A stretch of DNA of 64,000 bases from Malachius bipustulatus (lineage: Eukaryota; Arthropoda; Insecta; Coleoptera; Melyridae), in assembly GCA_910589415.1 (NCBI GenBank), contig OU342630.1, positions 82,208,186 through 82,272,185 on the forward strand. The letters are read 5' to 3'. The translations under genes and the position numbers were made by a program. This document shows positions 35,740 to 49,665 of this stretch, one piece after another. Position 1 is the stretch's first letter. Each line of letters begins with the position of its first letter. Under the pieces are notes generated by a model. That model saw nothing but the letters and a program-made list of their open reading frames with translations, searched no databases and had not been told where the DNA came from.

Positions 35740-38700
35740 AGTATTGTACCCGCAAAATTTTCAAGGGGCAAAAATATTTCTAAATACTGGAACTCTAGAA
35801 CATTAAAAAAGTAACAAAAAAGTTCTTAGTAAAGGGATAATATGGTTCATCTCCTTGCAGGAAAGCAGAGATCATTAGATTATTACACATGTGAAATTTT
35901 TTATTGCAAAATTTTCTTTCCTTATTTCAAGATGATTCAGAAAACAATAGATACCTACTCGAATGTGACTTTTGGACCCCATTTTAATCGGTTGTAAATT
36001 GTAACTCCTAAGCGGAGGCTTGAGAAAATATATTTTTATGAGAATCCTCCCACCCCCCTTAAAATTCACCAATGCATCTTCATTTGAATTTTCTATACCG
36101 ATTAATAAATAAATAAATAAATATATAAATAATTAATTTATAAAATAATTAATGAAACACCTGTAAGTGATCAGTGATCACCAAACCAGAAAAAAAAAGA
36201 ATAAGGCTTGTTTTGAGTATGATTTTGAGCACTGCTTAGGTATATTATGCCAATTTGTAAAATTCTCGAACATTCAAGAGTCCTAAATAAACTTTAAATT
36301 CGTGAAAAAATTACGATATTTTTTTTTAACAAAAATTAATCTGATTTTCAATTTTAAAAATGTATATACCTACAGGGTGTATTTTTAATATTACGAACAA
36401 TTTTAAAGCGAGATTCTTTAAACAAAAATAAACAAAAAAAATTCCCATTAACATGAATGTGTCCGGAAATGCACCGTTTTTGAGAACCTTGAAGTTGCTT
36501 ATTTGAAAAAGATGCAGCGAGTAGATAAGCGAGCGTTTAAAAAACTATTTGCTACTAAAATATTTATGTCATAATCCTCGCAGCTATACGATACCACAAC
36601 AAAAAATAAAATAATAATATGATAATAAGGCTAGAGCTCGGTCTAGAGATAACGGAATGCTTTTTTAAAAGCGCTTTTATCGGAGCTAAAAAGCTGTCGC
36701 ATCTTTTAAAAGCTTTCCGAGATATTAACTAGACGTTAACTTTGATAAATTTAATTCTGGATGGAAGCGTTTACGAAATAAGCTATAGGTATGTACTTCT
36801 AATACACAACCAACCTGTGTAGATATATCGCAAATTCACAGTAAAAAAAAATTATAATCGGAATGAAACCTCAGCACCATCATGTGTACTTTTTTCTTGA
36901 TTATTGAGACCGTTACAATGCGTCAGTTAATGTAAGAAATCTAAATTACATCATAATATGAGCTCATTGATGTGAAATTCCTGAACCATATTTATGCACA
37001 AGCACTTTTATTTACACCTACCAAGCAATTTTTCCAGTTCAATGATTCCAGGGAGTCCAGGCCATTTATATGCCGCATGCACCAGTCGCTTAAGCTAAAA
37101 CCACATCCCTTAATTAGTGGTCAAAACGCGCTCAACCCAAAACGATCGCGAAAGGTGCATTTCAAATTTAAAGCATTGTGTTTCTATCAAATTTAATAAA
37201 AAAAATGCTATTTTACAACTTTTTCACGCCTCTTGATGATGTTGTTTTCAATAAATTATTTATTATTTCCTGTAAAAAATACACTATTAATCGTAAAATT
37301 ATGAGATAATCATTTAGGAATTTTATCAAGCTCTTGAAAGAAAAAACCCTCGTAAAAAAAAAGGACAAATAACAAAAATATCTCAATCATAAGTATTATT
37401 AATTAAGTAATGATAATTAATCATCACATTTCGAATGTCAAACAAATTATTTACTTTATAGTCACGATTTTATGAAGCACATTATTATCATGTTTTATGG
37501 GCTAGATCCTAACCCGTACAGCGTTTGCTAATAGCTGACTTGTCTAATCAAATTAATTACCCTATTGACGTTTTAATTCAAGAATAAATCGCAAAAGAAT
37601 TAAGTTTAATTATCAAGCCAGCAATGATTAATTACTTCAATGAAAATTGGATTGTTCCCATAATAATGAACATAGATGTCGTGTCTATTATTATAACAAA
37701 ACAATAACAGTAACAGTAACCATAACATACTCGTAACAACGACCAGAAACACTTAAAATTGCTAATTTGAACTGGCTTCCCATAAATATGACCTACAACC
37801 GGCTAATAAAAGAAACAAACAAAACATCATTTAAATATACGCATATTATGGATGGGTGTCAAATGTGTGTTGTGAGCGTGAGCCGGTAGAAGTAGTTGAA
37901 TAACTGCTTAGGAATTTCTGCTAACTGTATTTTTGAATAAGCCGGTCATGATAATAATAGGTGGCATATAATTTTCAAAACAACTTTCTACGAATTTGCT
38001 GTCTACCTATGTAGATTATACTCATTTTTAAGCTATTCTCCGAGATGCATATTTAGACACCTAAAACTGAGAGGTCTTACTTATAACCTCGCTTATAACT
38101 ATGATGAACAAATTTTTTTCGTTATTTATAAAAGTGCAAATAATGTGTCGGGGGCCTTATTTCGTGTATGAAAAAGTAATTTTATAGGTTATTTGAAAGT
38201 CAATATCAATTGAAAATTGTGGTTTCTCCAAACTTTTGAATGCAGAAAAATAAACAAGCAATATAAACATAAAAAAGAAAAATTGTCCTTTAATGATTAA
38301 AAAAAAAACAGGTTGACCTCGAAAGACTGGTAATATTATTAAAATCAACTTTACCAACGTCTTCTCCAAACAACCACGCTGAATTTTAATAATAGCAAAT
38401 AAAAACTACAGTCAGGTGCAAAAAAACTGGACCGCTTTATATTTTTATATTTATTTTTTCAATCTTTTTTTTTCAACCTATTTGGAAACTAAAATTTTCG
38501 TTAATAATTATTTGGACTATTTAGGCCTTTAGTATACGCTTTTGATTTTGCATTGATAAAGGACTTCCTCCTGGATCATAAAAAAAGAATGATAATTATT
38601 CTCATTTTAAATGAACAATGTTATAAAATTGAAATTCAATCATTTCACGTTTCATTGTTCATTCAAATCGTAAAGAGTATTCTTTTGTGTTTTGCAACTG

Positions 38701-39285
38701 TTTTAGTCATTTTTCGGTTGCCATTATGTAGCTTGTTGTTACTGAGACAGACTATTATAGTTAAGTGACAGATATGGTTCTAGGTAAGTGATGTTATTGT
38801 TTATTAAAACGAAAAAAAAAAATTCTCGTACCCACCTATACTTTTTCTTGTGACCTTCTACTCTACGTTTCAGTAATCTGTTTTTTAGTTCCTTGGAGAC
38901 TGCTCGGAAAAAGTAAACCGTCGCGGTAACGATCCAAAGAATCATATTTTTTATGGATCCGTTTAGTGAGTATATTTTAGGGGAGGCGCTGACTATCATA
39001 AATTTATGCTCGTATCAGATAAAATATTCTGAAGTTTTATGAGATCAGCTGGAACTGTTTTATGAGGAAAACATACATATTCACGCCAAGAAAAATTGGC
39101 TGAAAAAATATTCTGCTAATTCAGTATATCAACTCTACGGTCTTGAAATTCAACTGAAAATTACTTACCAATACATAGGTACTTAAATATTTTTTTGCTG
39201 TGTATCAAAATAGGAAGTTTAAAGTGGTTAAAGTTAAAGTCCTATGGCTAAAATTTGCAAAGCTTTACTACAGTGTGCTGTAAAA
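35740..39285. other. No gene recognised
   Basis: AT-rich. One TACAGGGTGT terminus at about 36375 has no partner. CAGTCAGGTGCAAAAAAACTGG at about 38411 is reminiscent of a mariner-type terminal repeat but stands alone. Confidence 0.4.
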
Positions 39286-39289
39286 ATTA

Positions 39290-39780
39290 TGAGAAAATAT
39301 TCATTCCGGTTAACTTCACGTCCCTCTGAAAGGCAAATAGTTTGTTTTTTCTCGCCGGTCCCGGATAACTTCTCAAAATTTTCAAAATTGAGTTAATAGT
39401 GACGTTTTATTACTCCTTCGTTTGACAATCTTTTGAACACGTTTGACCACCGCATTATTTTGTTTGAGCACATTCAGTCAGAATGTTAATAATAGAATTG
39501 TTTCATTAAAATCTTTTGTAGGTAAGAAAGCTGGAAGTTTTTTCGGGGACGGTGGTCAAACGATTTCATTTCAACGGGTCATTCGTTTACAGAAATGATC
39601 AAACGACACGAGAGCAAGTTTCGGCCCCAAAAAAAAAAGAAACTTGTAATTTGTAATCATATCAGAAAAATGTGAAGTTAGCCGGGAAAAATTAAAAAAT
39701 TATATATTTTCTTCTGGAATTGTTCGGTGGACAAACGTGGTCAAACGATGGATAACCGCGAGGTTAATCGACTGTACTTA
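39290..39780. mobile_element. Strongly degenerate foldback
   Basis: Blocks near 39316 (CCGGTTAACTTCAC) and 39440-39455 (CGTTTGACCACCG) recur inverted near 39675 and 39555. Arms carry many indels. A further GTGGTCAAACGATGG block lies near 39740. Confidence 0.5.
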
Positions 39781-39789
39781 TAGCAAAAA

Positions 39790-41250
39790 AAAAACTGTTA
39801 TAGTTGATTTAATGAATAAATAAGAGTCATTCCTCAAGTTTTTCCCTCTTATAGTGAATAGCGAGGTGACTGGTGAATAATAGTTATTGTCCATTCTCTT
39901 CTTTACTTTCACTTCATTCTAGAATAAAATGAAAATCGTAAATTCTGTTGTCCAGATTATTTTGATAAATCTAAAAAGGTAAATCATTGCAGATTGCAGA
40001 GCTTTGGAAATTCTTATTTTTATAACTTTTATTATATCGCTCGAAAACTTTTCAAATTCTCAGCTATGAATTGTCAAAGTTCTAAATCTGTAAAGTAATC
40101 TTTAGAGTAAATATTTACGTATTCTAAAAAGCTTTGTTTACATATACTCGTGATTAGAATTACTATTTATCTTACCAATGTCAACATTACTTATCTAGCT
40201 GTATATTGCGTAGGGTATACCTATGTAAATTGTTCCTGATACTTGAAATAACATTGGCAAAATAATACAAATTTTTTGTCTTTATATCATACTTGTTGCT
40301 CATTTATAATATTTTTCACGATTCACTCTGCAAAAATTTTTAATATTCATTCCTCGAGCGTACCATGCAAATACTACTGAGTCTTTATTATATAAGCGAG
40401 GTTCAAAGATAATCTACCCACTTAGTTGTTGGTATTGTTACAAAAAATCCCATTGAAACACTTTATACCATAGCAAACTATTACTTGAAATTCGCCTATG
40501 TGTAAAAATTCGATAGGTGTATTGCACGGTGTATATAAAACGAGTAAAACGAGGTATAAAATAAGTATTATGCTTCAATAAATAAATAATTTTAATAAAT
40601 ACTTGTACAATTTTTGGGAAAACGCTGAATTAAAAAAATATTTTAGGACAGAACTTTTTTTTTTTTTTTGATCTCCTTTATTTTAAATAAGTAATCGGTT
40701 GTTAATCGGTTAATCAAACAAAAATATGGAAAAATGCGTTAAAATATTAACAATACTTCGTAGAATTATAACTTTTCTTGTTCTTGTAAAAATTGGTATC
40801 GAATATCGATTGTTTTTTCGATCAAATCAAAAACACTACTGTTATTCGCGAAACACCAGCACGACTTCACCCCCGACTTCACTTAATCCAAAATAGTGGA
40901 AAACCCGAAAGGGGTTGGTGGTCGAAAACTGGGTTTTGGGCTTCCTGCTATAATTCTCTCGATTGAATTTCGATCGCGTAGCTTCAGTTTTGATTTCGAT
41001 CTCCATTTCGATTACCTTAGGGAATACCCTCGGGAATACCAAACATATCGATTTTCGTCACGTTGATCGATCTTGCTTGATCTTTACTTACCTCTACTCG
41101 ATTTGAGTTAGGGAATAGGGCTGATTATATGGTACCCTAACCATCGCCAAAAATTATTAATATTTGATCATGTCTATGATCAATAATTGTAAGTTTTGTT
41201 GTCGAGACGAAGAATTCCTAACAATTCCACTTCGTCCGAATTGTGATGTA
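39790..41250. other. No gene recognised; one GC-richer patch
   Basis: 40850-41130 is less AT-rich than its surroundings and contains several TCGATT/ATCGA-type short repeats. An open frame on the minus strand (41042-40842) has no known features. Confidence 0.35.
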
Positions 41251-41254
41251 CCAA

Positions 41255-43897
41255 GCCCAGTCAATTTAAGTCCTTGCAAAAGGTCATGAATTTTAGATTT
41301 TTCGATATGTTATTGTTAGGACCATTGCTAATAGAAAAACCAATTTTGTACCAACGAAAGCCGTGTTTATTTTGCGCAATGCGTAAAAAACCGAAACTTT
41401 TACGCAAAATTTTTAGATTTTTGCCAATTTTGCGCCTAATATCACCCAGGCTCAAAATAAGCGCTTTACAGAAAAATTTATTGTGGAATAGATTTCAAAC
41501 AAAATAAAATTTTCCGTAATTCAAGTCGAGGTTCCTTGTACTGAAACGGGGACTTTGATGAACCAACGATGGTTTGAATGATCCCCGTGTCAAGTAATTA
41601 GGTACATAAATATTTATATTCGCGAGGAGGGGGGAGGGTGTCCTTTTGAAATTTAGCCTGTACTCAATAAGAACTTGCTATCAAAACATTAATTAGTATG
41701 GGCCGAGGTATGGGCATATTTTAATACACAAATAACTAGCTCGTTTACAATTGAACAGAGTTTTAATAAAGCAACAGAATGGATAACTTATGCTAGAAAA
41801 ATCAGAACAAGCAATTTATTTAACAGTACAAGCAGAGTTGACGCAGAAACACTGGGACACTCTGTTTGGGTAGTCCAATATATAAATAAAAACCTCGATA
41901 AAAACAGTACTCACTGCGTTTTCACGGTTCTTTGCATAGCGGGTAGGTGGCTGATAGTGTGACCACAAAAATAATTAAGTGGTGCTGATGTCTGCTGGCT
42001 TCCCATATTATGCAGGGAGAAAGATACAAATAATTGGATGTAAGTACCAGATAATTAACTAACGCACTGGTCACTCAACACTATTAGGGACTATTAAAGC
42101 TGCACTGTTTTATTTAGATTATTAACAATGGTTAGAAAATATTCACAGGCTAGTTATCGATAAAGATAATTTGGTAACTTATAATAAATACTTCGGATAA
42201 GCAAATCAAATAATAACTTTACTATTTAAGTATTGATATTTAATAATGCCGAGTAATATTAATACTTCGCGTTAATATCTAATAATTAAATATGGAGGAT
42301 TATAATTATGTATTATTAATATGGAGGAAATTAAGAGTTCGGTCCGGGAGTAAACTGGACAAGATGCCTTGCAAGATGGAAGGTATTTTCGTTACTAGCT
42401 CAACTCACTCCTCACTCCCTTAGTCTTCTCTGCTTGAAATGAAACAAGGACACCACGACGGTGCTGGTGCTGACATAGCTGTGCATACCACTACACTTCA
42501 GAAAAATCCTCAGTTCTTCGAATATGCTCAGTATTTTTGCAGGAAAGTTCCTGTAATAAAAGCATTGCCAAAGCAAGACAGAAGTTATTTGTTGCCCTGT
42601 AGACTATACAGGGTGATTGATTGAAACGCCACATTAGAAAAAATTCGACTTCCAAATGATCTAGGAATCTGAAATTTGGAACTTAGGCAACATACCTAAT
42701 AACGAGTCAAAATGAAATATTACCAAGATGGCAGCACATTTAAAAATGGCGAAAGCAATGGCCATCTTTGTTTTTTTTTTAATGGGACACCCTATATTTT
42801 ATTACATTTTCAGATTGTCTGAGAAAATGTAATAACAATAATGTTTATAGTTGCATTTTAAATTGAGTAGGCTATGAGTTATAAACAAGTGAAAATCGCA
42901 ATTTTCCAACTTTAAACCCATTTACCACGAAAACGGCTCAAGATATCAGAAAACGGCTTACATGTCCCTATCTTAAATGTTTATCTGGTATCCTACTGTA
43001 TAGTTTAAATGTTTATGCAGGGTGATGAAAAATCTGATAATTTTCACCACCTTGTATAAACATTTCAACTGCATAATTGGATGCCTTATAAAAAGTTAAG
43101 ATAGGAACATGTAAGCCGTTTTTTGATATTATGGGCCGTTTTTGTGGTAAATGGGTTTAAAGTTGGAAAATTGCGATTTTCACTTGTTTATAACTCATAG
43201 CCTACTCAATTTAAAATGCAACTATAAACATTATTGTTATTACATTTTCTCAGACAATCTGAAAATGCAATAATATATAGGGTGTCCCATTTAAAAAAAC
43301 AAAGATGGCCATTGCTTTCGCCATTTTTAAATGTGCTGCCATCTTGGTAATATTTCATTTTGACTCGTTATTAGGTATGTTGCCTAAGTTCCAAATTTCA
43401 GATTCCTAGATCATTTGGAAGTCGAATTTTTTCTAATGTGGCGTTTCAATCAATCACCCTGTATACCTAGGTACGATGTACACAGAGATAGTATAATAGA
43501 TTCTGCTACCAGCTTTTTGAAAAAATCGAGAAACAGTAAAAATCTTAGAAAATCTATTTCAGGAACGACTAAAGGTACAATGACAAATTTAGACTTAAAT
43601 TACAGCAAATTCTATTTCTTTTGAAAAATATATCATACTAAATTTTCTGTGAATCGCATGGTTTGGGTGATATTAGGCGCAAAATTGGCAAAAATTAAAA
43701 AATTTGTAAAACATTTAGTTTTTTTTCACGTTGCGCAAAACTCCCAAGGCTTTCTTTCGTTGGTGCAAAATTGGTATTTTACAACTAACAATGGTCCTAA
43801 CAACATATCCAAAAATCATAAATACTTGACCTTTTGCCAAGGAATGACCTGTTTCATGTATAATTAGGCTGGGACTGGGCTAATGGGACTTAATGTT
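41255..43897. mobile_element. Diverged foldback, interior filled by later DNA
   Basis: The left arm 41255-41570 pairs with the right arm 43560-43897. Examples are CCAATTTTGCGCCTAATATCACCC against GGGTGATATTAGGCGCAAAATTGG and GACTTGAATTACGG-type against GACTTAAATTACAG. The two-kilobase interior contains the foldback at 42606-43464 and an unassigned segment 41600-42600, so the host element predates that insertion. Confidence 0.8.
42606..43464. mobile_element. Young foldback element B2 (TACAGGGTGATTGATTGAAACG ends)
   Basis: The arms 42606-42990 and 43080-43464 are near-perfect inverses. The spacer holds a further GCAGGGTGATGAAAAATCTG and CACCTTGTATAAACATT pair. Internal GGGACACCCTATAT termini occur in each arm (42783 and 43278). 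The core shares phrases with the foldback at 32485-33366 (CAGA-TTGTCTGAGAA, GAGTTATAAACAAGTGAAAA, CTTACATGTCCCTA), while the outermost 180 bases differ. It has no protein-coding content. Confidence 0.92.
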
Positions 43898-43899
43898 CT

Positions 43900-46470
43900 A
43901 GTTGGACTAATTTTGTATAATTTCCGTTATCAGAAAAACAATGGTAGCTAAGGTAAATTAAGAGATAAGCTCAATGGGAACAGTCACCTGGAACATATTT
44001 ATGGGTTAAATCTGGGCTAAACTATGTATGCAACGATACATTTTTCTTACTTTTTGATTTTTAAATATTGTTCCGCAGTGTTTGTTAATAACTGCAATAT
44101 AAACGGAATACATATAAAAACAACATGCTATAAGTGTTATAACAACAATAAAAAAAAAGAAGTGAACGGACTTCACAAGTTTGCAAGATCTTATAACTTA
44201 TACCTACTTATAATAAAAGAATATTCTCGAATTGTTAAACAAAATTTAATCAGTTTTAAAAAACAGAATATGCCTCTCAGCACTGAGGTTGCTTTTTATT
44301 TTTTTCTATACGAAATGTGGTTAATTAGTTCGGCCCTATAGGGGAGCCTCCTCGGATGCCTCTTGTATACAACTGATGTAGACGTAAAAAAAGCGAGAAT
44401 CAGTTCTTATGTTTTTTCTCCAAGTAGATGGTCTCACCTTCGCTTTGTAAACTTTTATACCCTTTTGGTCATAAATAAAAACCCAAGTAAAAACCGTTAC
44501 ACTCTAATCAAGTTAGAAGGTCTAGAAAATAGAATTTTAAACTATTTCTGAAATCTTTTTAACCTAAATGAGTTGTGTGTGAGTAGTGTGTAGTGATGAG
44601 TGATGACAAATAAATATTACCTTACCTACAGAAAGCTATTAAATTATTTTAAAGGAATTCCCAGAACGAAAGCTGCTGTTGAACAGGTAGGTAGAATATG
44701 GGAATGACTAGGACTTCAGAAATTTAAAATGTTTAAGAGAGAATAGAATAAAATAGCCGGCAGCCTTATCCTACCTCCACCTTAAAACATACATAAAAAT
44801 ATGACTCATTCTTTCAGTTTAGAGCTTTGTGAGAAATATCAAACATAAAACACTGACTGCCTTATCATTTCCATGCCCCATTTCAAATTGTGGTTTATGA
44901 AGGATTATTTCTGGCCGATTAGACATGACTTTACCAACACTCTGACCTTACAAACGAATAAAACATTCCAGTTGCGGTTTGAAAAGAAAATGGTGCGGTA
45001 AATTTCGTATTACCTACGGCTAAGGCATCCATAGATCCATAACAAATACGACTTTTGTGAAAATATTATATTATACGTGTTATGAAATTCTTAGAATCAA
45101 TTTGATTTGATATGTTTATCTTTTACCAAAATTATGAACATTTAGTTTCTGAACTGAACCCATATAGATATATACTATATGTTATTTCTTTTAACACCTC
45201 AAGGTAAAATTTCAGAGATGCTGCGTATAATAATAGTCATCCAACTAATTGAGATTTTATGTAGATTTTGTAAGAAATACTACCACAAAGATCCTCACCT
45301 TAGGGTACCAAAATCAGGTAAATTTTTATACGCAGTAATGCCGCTCTTGGTCCCTAATCACCCAGACAACCCGAAGTTCAAACGTATGTAAATAGGTGGT
45401 AGGCGAGGTGGTAGGTATAGGTCTGGTCTCGGTAAAGGTATTGTTTAAAAGAAATTAAAATCTTAGTTTTCAAGATTACCTATAAATTTTCCTAATACGT
45501 CCCTGAAATGACTTTATAACTCACTACCAAAAAATGTTCCTCGGGTGAACCTAAGTCGATTCAAGTCCACTTATCTTAGTTGAAAGTTGCTTGCATAGTT
45601 TGACCGCTAAGAGATGTCACTGAAATAGTTATTTTTTATTTTCATTATAAAAGCTAAGCCGCTGAATAGCGATTTTGAAGAAATTTGGTTTCACGTAATG
45701 GTTTTCTGGGAAAAAAGGGCAATACTAAAATTACTAATGACGTAGTTAATTCATTGACGTAGATCATGGGTTCTTATTGGCATAAATATATCGTCAAAAA
45801 TAATACAACAGATAATAAAGGAGGATTTCGGAGCGTTTGCCCAATTTCCATTTTACCGGTGTTCTCTATAAGTAAGGTGTTCAAAAATTCTAATGGATTT
45901 AGGGCAATTTCAAGAGTAATAGAATGGACCCTTCTTTGCCGGGCAGTAGAAACCTATAATATGGTCTCCCGCAAGTATATAGTAAACTTACTGGCAGTAC
46001 TATAATGTCTCTATTAGTCGATGAGACGCTGCTTATCTGAGGGTTTTATTCTGCACCCTTCAGAAGACTTTTTATCGCTACCAGGACCTATATACCCGTT
46101 GTTGCCTCGAGAAGCGGACACCTTGAGGTCCAGCTCTAGGTTTTATAGGTAGCGAGGTAGGTGGTAGGTCTAGTATGTAGCACCCCTAGTGATGAATACA
46201 TGGAATAGTGCTAATACCTACTTGGGTTTAAATCTCAAAATATGTTCTTTTCGTCTAGTACAAGAATTGTAGATATAGGGTGAACACCGACCAAGATATA
46301 CATCAGGAAAATCACCTCGAAAATTACCTAATCACCTATCTACCCCCTGTAACTGACTTATTGTGCAAGAAGGGTATCAGTAACATGCTACCTATCTCCG
46401 AGCTTATCTCCTTGCACCGCACATTAGGTACCCACTGCATTTCTTCATTATATCTTCATAATAAAATACG
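43900..46470. other. No gene recognised
   Basis: AT-rich. Open frames of 60-105 codons (44024-44341, 45179-45391) start with ATG but show low-complexity or unrecognised sequence. Confidence 0.4.
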
Positions 46471-46476
46471 ACTATT

Positions 46477-46496
46477 GTCGCGACCAAGGTCGCGAC
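46477..46496. repeat. Perfect GTCGCGACC hairpin
   Basis: GTCGCGACC-AA-GGTCGCGAC is a 9-bp perfect stem in AT-rich DNA containing nested NruI-like TCGCGA sites. It may be a protein-binding palindrome or an element end. Confidence 0.8.
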
Positions 46497-46515
46497 TATT
46501 ATTGCAGACACTCTG

Positions 46516-46615
46516 ACCCAAAATCATCAAATGTCCAGTGTCCACCGATCCAGACAACAGATTACGAAAAAGTAGTTTCCAAAAACCAACGGCCCGCAAT
46601 ATAACGGTCTACGAT
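46516..46615 (-). repeat. Dispersed repeat, copy 2
   Basis: Inverted relative to 14200-14290, with the same block order at moderate divergence. It lies directly beside the GTCGCGACC hairpin. Confidence 0.6.
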
Positions 46616-47225
46616 TCAACGGTTTTCACGATTTTCACGAGGATTTTCATATACAAGGATGTTTCTAAAATAGCTGGCCTAACTTTAAGAACGTGTAGAT
46701 GAACCTATAGAATATTAAGAAAATGTAAATACATTTTTTCCGAAAATGTTTTTTTAACCGAGATACAGGCTGTTTAAGTGTCGATTTACAAAACTGGTTT
46801 TTGTTGTATCTTTTTACAGAGTGGACCAATAATTTCGAATTTTTGTATAGGTACCTTACAGGTTTTGTATTTAATAATCCGAATTTGAAAAAAATTCTGG
46901 GGATAACCGAAGCACCCAGTGGCGTAGAATCCGGGGTATCAAGACACTTTTTTTTTCTCGTAGAAAAATGTTGAGCTGTTTTTTTAAATTTTTTTAATTA
47001 AAAATTTTAATTAAAAAAAAAAGCTATACATAAAAAATTTCGATAGGACACACAGTTTTCGATAAAAATCAAAATGTAGTGTTGTTAACATTTTTTTTAT
47101 TTTTATTATTTTTAATCAATAGTCTCATGCAGATAAGTATTACCATAAATTGAAGGGCTTGTAGATAAAGTTGAAATATTTTTTTTTTTTTTTATTGAAA
47201 ATGCACATGCACTGCAGGGAAATCC

Positions 47226-49665
47226 CTATGGCGCTCTGGGAGCGGTGCACGAGCGGAGATATCGATTCACGTTGGCCTTGAATCTCTGTAGGTTGTATAC
47301 TTCGGGAAACACGCCCTTTGGAATGCTATTCCAAAGTGATGCGGTTCTATACATAAAAGAAGTCTGAAATAGGGTGGTACGAGGTGTAACGAGCTGAACC
47401 TGATACGGATGAGCGTCTGCGGCTCGACGTGTATATCTGCCCGGTCTTGTTCTTGGTGGGATCAAGCGGGCCACGTCTTTTGAACACTTTCCATTAAAAT
47501 ATCTGTAAAACAGACTCAGGTCAGCTACTCTTCTTCGATGTTCGAGAGTGTCTAAATTTTTTGTCAAATCTGGGTCCCCAATCAAACGGATGGCTCTTTT
47601 CTGAATAGAGTCGAGTAGTCTCAGCGTATGTTTAGGAGCTGAGCTCCAAATATGTGAGCAGTACTCCAAGGATGGTCGGATTTGAGCCTTGTATAAGAGG
47701 AGAAGCTGTTGTGGTGTATAAAATTTCTTCGTGCGGAAGAGTGTTCCAAGTTTTTGAGAAGCACTCTTCGCCAGACCTGCAACATGATCATGCCAAGACA
47801 TGTTCTCTCCGAGGCTCACTCCAAGTAAACGAAGAGATGACGCTGGGGTAAGAGAGTGTCCCGCCATCATCATATCTGGTTCCAAAACGTTGGTCTTTTT
47901 GGAGAAGATGACTGCTTGGGTTTTTCCAGCATTAAATTGGACTTGGTTTCTATCGCCCCAAGTTAGAATGTCTTGCAAGTCATTGTTAAGTATGGCAACT
48001 TCTTGCTCCCTGCGAGTCTGTGCGTCGATGGTAGATGTTCGCGCATCTAACGTATAAGAAGATATGAGGGTACTGTCGTCGGCAAAACTGTATATTGGAT
48101 TTTTTGTTGTTTCAAGCAAGTCGTTTATAAATATTAGAAAGAGAGTCGGAGATAAAATGGATCCCTGAGGCACACCGGCATTGATGGAAAAGGTCTCAGA
48201 AAGAACTCCATCGACTGCTACCTGCAATGAACGATCTCCGAGATAACTCGCAAGCCACAAGCAGAATTTCTCGGGCATGCCATAGGCCTGCAGTTTTGCC
48301 AACAGTCCATCATGCCAAACACGGTCGAAAGCTCTAGAAATATCAAGCGCAACCCCTCGAGACTCCCCATGGTGCTCGATTGCGCTATTCCACAGCTCGG
48401 TGATGTAAGTGAGGAGGTCACCAGTTGACCTCTGTTTGCGGAATCCGTATTGGCGGTCGCTGATTATATTAGCTCCTTCCAAGTATTTTAAAAGATGTTG
48501 ATTAATAGCTTTCTCCATAATCTTGGATATTACTGAAAGCAGTGCCACTGGTCGATAGTTACTTGGTATAGTCTTTTTGCCTTTCTTGGGAATAGGTTGG
48601 ATCCGTGCACATTTCCAGCAAGAAGGAAATATTCCCTTTTTATACGACAAGTTGAAAAGTCGGCAGAAAACAGATGACAGCTCAGTGGCGCATTTTCTTA
48701 GTACGATAACAGGTACGTCATCGGGCCCAGAAGCTTTGTTTGGGTCTAAGGATAACATAATGCTCTTTATGACACGCTGTCGGAAAACAATGTCTGACAT
48801 TTTGGACTCCACGGAAGGGATTATTGGCGGAGTTCTTCCATGAAAGTCGACGGAAGAGTATGAAGAAAAGACTCCCGCCAACAAGTTCGCCTTCTCAGTA
48901 GTCGTGGATGCGATAGTCCCATCTGTCCGTGTAAGTGGTGGAATCGTGGATCTGGTGAAGTTCTGGCTGACTGCCTTAGTTACAGACCAAAAAGATTTCG
49001 AACCGTTAGGGCAGGAGAGAAGTTTGTTCCTAATTCTTTGGTTGTGAGTTTCCTTGGTTTGATCTATTATTTCTTTGCATCTGTTTCGAGCAAGGATGAA
49101 ATTGTGATGGTTTATGCCGTTGGGGCTCTCTCGCCATTGGCGAAAAGCCAGTTGTTTGGAGGCGACAGCTTCCTTGCATCTTTTGTTGAACCAAGGTTTG
49201 CTGTTTGAGGGCTGTTTTTTTGAAAAGGGAATGTAGGCTTCCATGCCTGTTAGGATGACTTGAGCAACTTCCCTAGCACAAACAGATGGATCATTAGAGC
49301 CGAAACAAACACTCCTCCATGGAAAATCTCGATAATATTCCCTGAGTTCTTCCCATTTAGCAGATCTGTAGTGCCAGACTACACGAGGTTTACTTGCTTC
49401 TTTAACACTAGTAATTGGTAGGACACAAGATGTTGAGACGAGTTTATGATCTGAGGAACCTAGTGGGGCTTTCACCGTGATAGTATACATTTGAGGGTTC
49501 GTGGTCAACAACAGATCCAACAGGCTAGCGAATTCTCCCTCGCGATCGGGAATGCGTGTTGGTTCATCAACGAGCTGGGTAAAACCACAGCTGATCGCAA
49601 ACGATTCCGCTTCACGGCCTTCTTCATCAGTGAAGTTTGAGTATTTAAGCCAGTTGATGTTATGT
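47226..49665 (-). CDS. LINE reverse transcriptase, with end of endonuclease
   Basis: The frame stays open from the break near 49665 to its stop. An apparent start at 49520 is TTG, so it is the continuation of the upstream frame. It opens with the tail of the endonuclease (SDHKLV, the catalytic His). A linker follows, then RT: NYRPVALLSVISKIMEK, QYGFRKQRSTGDLL, LDISRAFDRVWH (catalytic Asp), GVPQGSILSPTLFLIFINDL, and FADD at 48075-48086. The thumb has PSLEYCSHIWSSAP and the C-terminus is Arg-rich with a SLWNSIPKGVFPE block. There is no RNase H or CCHC finger, as in jockey-type C-termini. About 810 codons are open. Confidence 0.92.

Noticed and set aside
38405..38440. Mariner-type terminal repeat CAGTCAGGTGCAAAAAAACTGG
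   Set aside because: No inverted partner and no transposase nearby.
44024..44341. 105-codon ATG frame
   Set aside because: Low-complexity Asn/Lys/Tyr-rich peptide in AT-rich DNA, with no splice context or recognisable motif.
47654..48843. Several plus-strand frames of 65-88 codons within 47-49 kb
   Set aside because: They are antisense shadows of the LINE reverse transcriptase.
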